Under the pieces are notes generated by a model, which saw only the letters and a program-made list of their open reading frames with translations, had not been told where the DNA came from and did no database searches. From the NCBI RefSeq assembly GCF_008831285.2, contig NC_045148.1:5208001-5272000 (forward strand): a DNA stretch of 64,000 bases, in the 5' to 3' direction. Source of the DNA: Nymphaea colorata (taxonomy: Eukaryota; Streptophyta; Magnoliopsida; Nymphaeales; Nymphaeaceae). Numbering within the stretch: position 1 is the first letter of the stretch; each line of letters begins with the position of its first letter. Positions 60,981-64,000 of this stretch are shown in pieces. Both the position numbers and the translations under genes were made by a program.

Positions 60981-61729
60981 ATGAGTTATTTTTGTTAAAC
61001 TTCATTTCCAATTGAACTAACATATTTTCTTGATGTTCATTATAGAACGCCGACACTACCAAACTTTGTACGATTTCCACCTCAGTGATCAGATTAGCGT
61101 GGGAGCACTTGTGTTCATGTAAACATTTGTTAAAAATGTTTTTGCAACTTTCAACTGTAATGAATGAGTTGTTGTAATATAAGAGTAAACATTTGTTATA
61201 CCTAAATGTTTGGTTCATGAACATGTAATTGTTTCATTTGATAGATGAAAAATGTAAGTAGGTATGTTGTATATGTATTTTTGATTTTCGAAAAAATTAT
61301 GTCATACTCACATGAAAAAAAAATTAAGGACTTTCACCGACGCGTAAATTTGCATCGACAAATAATAATAGAGACGTTAGGCAGACGTCGATTAAACTTT
61401 TACTGACGTCTAGAGGTTTGTCAGTAAAAAATTTTACTGACATTCATGTACATTGTTGGTATAATTTTTACCAACGGCCATAACGATGTCAGACATAATT
61501 GAATATTACTGACACGGTTGGACGTCAATAATTGACAATATTTACTTACATGTAGACTGTTCCAGTCATATTCTACATCAACACGCCCATCCAATGTGTT
61601 GGTGATGATTTTTACCAACACAATCTTCAACGAATGACATAACGAAACATTGGTAAAAGCATTACTGATGTGTGTCTTTGTTTTACCAACATTTTCATGC
61701 CGTCGGTAATACTTAGCTTTTTTATAATG

Positions 61730-64000
61730 CGGAAACAAAGGTATGGATGAAACACAGTTGTTGGCATCGGGATTTCCTTATACTTAAAAGGTTTCATAAA
61801 GTAGAAAATAGCACACAGAAGATCAATGCAGAAAAGACTGTCTTCACATCCATGGAGAAAATAATTTCTCAGTTTTTTTATTCTTTCTCTCTCAGATTTA
61901 TACAGACTTTACATTCTATTTTTATACATTCAAGATAATTGTTTGAAGTTCCAAATCTTCTCCAATGATATGTTTGGCATTGGCAACCAGGACCGAGTTC
62001 AGTTGTTAATAAGAGTTAAGTGCTTTATTTTTCTTAGGGGTTTTCAATGATCACTAGCAAGGCTTTTTGGAGAGTATTGGAATCAGTGTCAACGTTCAGA
62101 TTGGATGATGCAGATAGGATCAATGGGTGTTTTGTTGCAACATGGGTCTCATAGTTCATGTATTCTTTTGCATTCTTTTCAATTGAATAAAAACACTTTC
62201 ATTTTGAAACTTGAGTATCTTCTTCAATGGTAAGCTCTCATGAGGAGCAGTTAATCATGTACCACTCAAAATTGAAAAGAGTCTCCATGGGAAATTATTA
62301 TGAGAAGGGCTCTTTGACATCTTCTTAATTAAGCTTATGTTTAATAAAACAGACTATTGTGCAGGGTATTGGGTAGGAAGTTTGGCCATCCATGTACTCA
62401 ATATGCCTAAGCCTGACCCGAACTAATTAGTTACAAGCTAGGTAAAGAACCCACCAATTACATATTCAGGCTCACTGGACCCTTATGATGTGCTCGGCTT
62501 GATGCCCAGCCCTAGCTTTGTTATTAAGAAGCTACTAAATTTTATAAGAGATTGTTAGTTACGTGGAGAATTGAGTGACTACATCTATCTAAATTTTTAT
62601 AATCTCTAATTAATACAAACAGTTTATCTTAATTTCACGAATGACACAAGGAAAAAAAGAAGAAACAAAGATAGAAAGGTGCCAGGAAGAAAAAAAATCA
62701 AAGAAGCTGATTTGCTTCTTCATAACATAATTACAGGTCATATTCACTTTGTTTTACAATTCGATCATCATTATGTGAAAGAAGGCTGAAGCAACATCAT
62801 TAAGAAAAGTAATGATTTCTAAAAAGGCTTTGTGAAAGTAAAGTAACAACTGCGTGGAGGAACATTTATGATGTTACTACTAGGCTCCAAAACAAATATT
62901 AACAAGTACGTGAAAGGAAAAAACATAAGAAAAACAACAAGTTTTGAAGGAATTGCGTAACAATAAAAGTAAAAATAAAATTACAACATAAGAAAAATGA
63001 TCTCAACATACATAAACCACAAACTACATAAGCTAAAACACTTTCTACTTGCACTAGTAACCAATAAGATCATATGGAGAGAATATGCATGGAAGATCAA
63101 GTAGAAATGGCACTTTAATCCAAATAACAAAACAAGCAATATCCACAACAAGGATACCCATAATATATCCTCTAGCTTCAACTTATAATCTCTTTGTATT
63201 GTACATAGATGTAGACACATATTTTTTGAGGAAATGGAACAACATAAAGAGCTACACTAACAAATACTAATCTCCTTTGCAAATAGCATGAAGTTATCAG
63301 CGTTAACCCACACCTTACCAATGCAAATCTCAATATTTCAGAAAAACCTCTAGCTTGTACAATCAGGGAAGGACAAGAAGTAGAAAAAATAATAAAAAAC
63401 ACGTTGTAGATGATAAACTACAATGTTTTCTGAGAACATTTGAATCAAATGATTCCTCTAAAAGTTTGGGTTAAACACGAGTTAAGCATTGGCAAATCAC
63501 TTTTCATTTGCACGGCATTCAATTATATCTACAAAGCATCTGATTTTACCATTGGTGTTCCCTTTTATCTGCAAAGTCATATTTGCTCCCATTTTTTCCA
63601 TTTTTTCATGGCTACAAAGGTTGGTGCCTCTTTACATGAAAGAATTCTCTCTTAGGTCTGGCACATTTACTTCCACTTGTTTAACTACCAAGCATCCTTC
63701 AACCCCATATCAAAGAAGCCCCAAAGCACAAAAGGAGAATGAAAGTCCTAGGGGCAACAATCACAACTGAACTTTCGGAATAAACTAATTGTGAAACATG
63801 AGTTAGGTTTGCATATAGGTGAAGGAATCTCAAGGTACAATAGTGGCACAATACAAGTTTAGTTTATAGTAATATCATAAAAATGCAATGACATAACAAA
63901 GAGTTAAGGGAAAAAAAATAAAATTATGAAAAAGTGAAGGGGAAAGAATCAAACAAAGAAAATTACTGGTTGTGAAAATTTGACTAGGACAAAACGAAGC
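61730..64000. other. Terminal region, no recognised gene
   Basis: AT-rich DNA with short, unrecognised frames only (for example 61747-61938 and 63440-63655 on plus, 62981-63220 on minus). No repeat array or transposon end stands out. Confidence 0.45.

Larger units (their letters stand above)
56088..61729 (+). mobile_element. CACTA (En/Spm) DNA transposon, non-functional
   Basis: The left end CACTACAGAAAAAG (56088) and the right end, complement CATTATAAAAAAG (61729), are imperfect terminal inverted repeats. Subterminal regions of CATCGGTAAA, TTTACTGACG, CACCGATG and GTCGATAA motifs flank both sides (56100-56900 and 61330-61720). Inside are relics of both standard CACTA genes in plus orientation (58275-59460 and 59880-60980). 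The adjacent triplets CAA and CGG do not match as a 3-bp target duplication, so one end may be altered. Nested repeats lie near the left end. Confidence 0.75.

Overview
This is nuclear DNA from a flowering plant. The three intact genes have short exons with plant-type introns, one encodes a plastid-targeted enzyme, and the intergenic space is AT-rich and full of decayed transposons of typical plant families (CACTA, LINE, hAT-like). The species cannot be fixed from the sequence. The first six bases are a HindIII site, as expected if the window starts at the end of a HindIII-cloned insert (inference). No bacterial-type operon, CRISPR array, rRNA or tRNA gene was seen.

Three genes can be modelled end to end, all on the minus strand. 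(1) 7266-9572 is a three-exon SABATH-family carboxyl methyltransferase (358 codons plus stop) whose N-terminal substrate-binding residues look lost. (2) 36035-39288 is a six-exon chloroplast phosphoglycerate kinase (490 codons plus stop). (3) 42560-51127 is a twelve-exon WD40 protein of the DCAF4/WDR21 type (506 codons plus stop), with one well-supported and one probable GC-AG intron. In each model the exons sum to a multiple of three and the splice phases agree. No functional link between the three is evident.

Layout. 1-3040 holds three different tandem arrays in a row (about 172-234 bp, 72 bp and 31 bp periods). 3041-6430 is AT-rich non-coding DNA with a minus-strand TATA box beside a small GC-rich hairpin. 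A CACTA remnant at 6440-6700 precedes the SABATH gene. A larger CACTA remnant of the same family spans about 12.1-16.03 kb. 16.85-31.2 kb is a diverged direct segmental duplication (copy A 16850-23470, copy B 26205-31200). Both copies carry fragments of a prolyl 4-hydroxylase gene and of an unidentified exon, and they differ by insertions, including a clean 213-bp hAT-like element in copy A. 31.2-36 kb holds another CACTA-like end and exon-like fragments. The PGK and DCAF4-like genes fill 36-51 kb. A 5'-truncated L1-type LINE lies at 52.68-55.77 kb and ends in two tandem 3' hairpins. A nearly complete but dead CACTA element lies at 56.09-61.73 kb. The last 2.3 kb shows no gene.

I found no convincing new multi-gene system. 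The observations most worth checking are the GC-AG introns, the altered SABATH active site, the paired LINE 3' hairpins, the hAT-like element with its target duplication, and the segmental duplication with its pseudo-exons.
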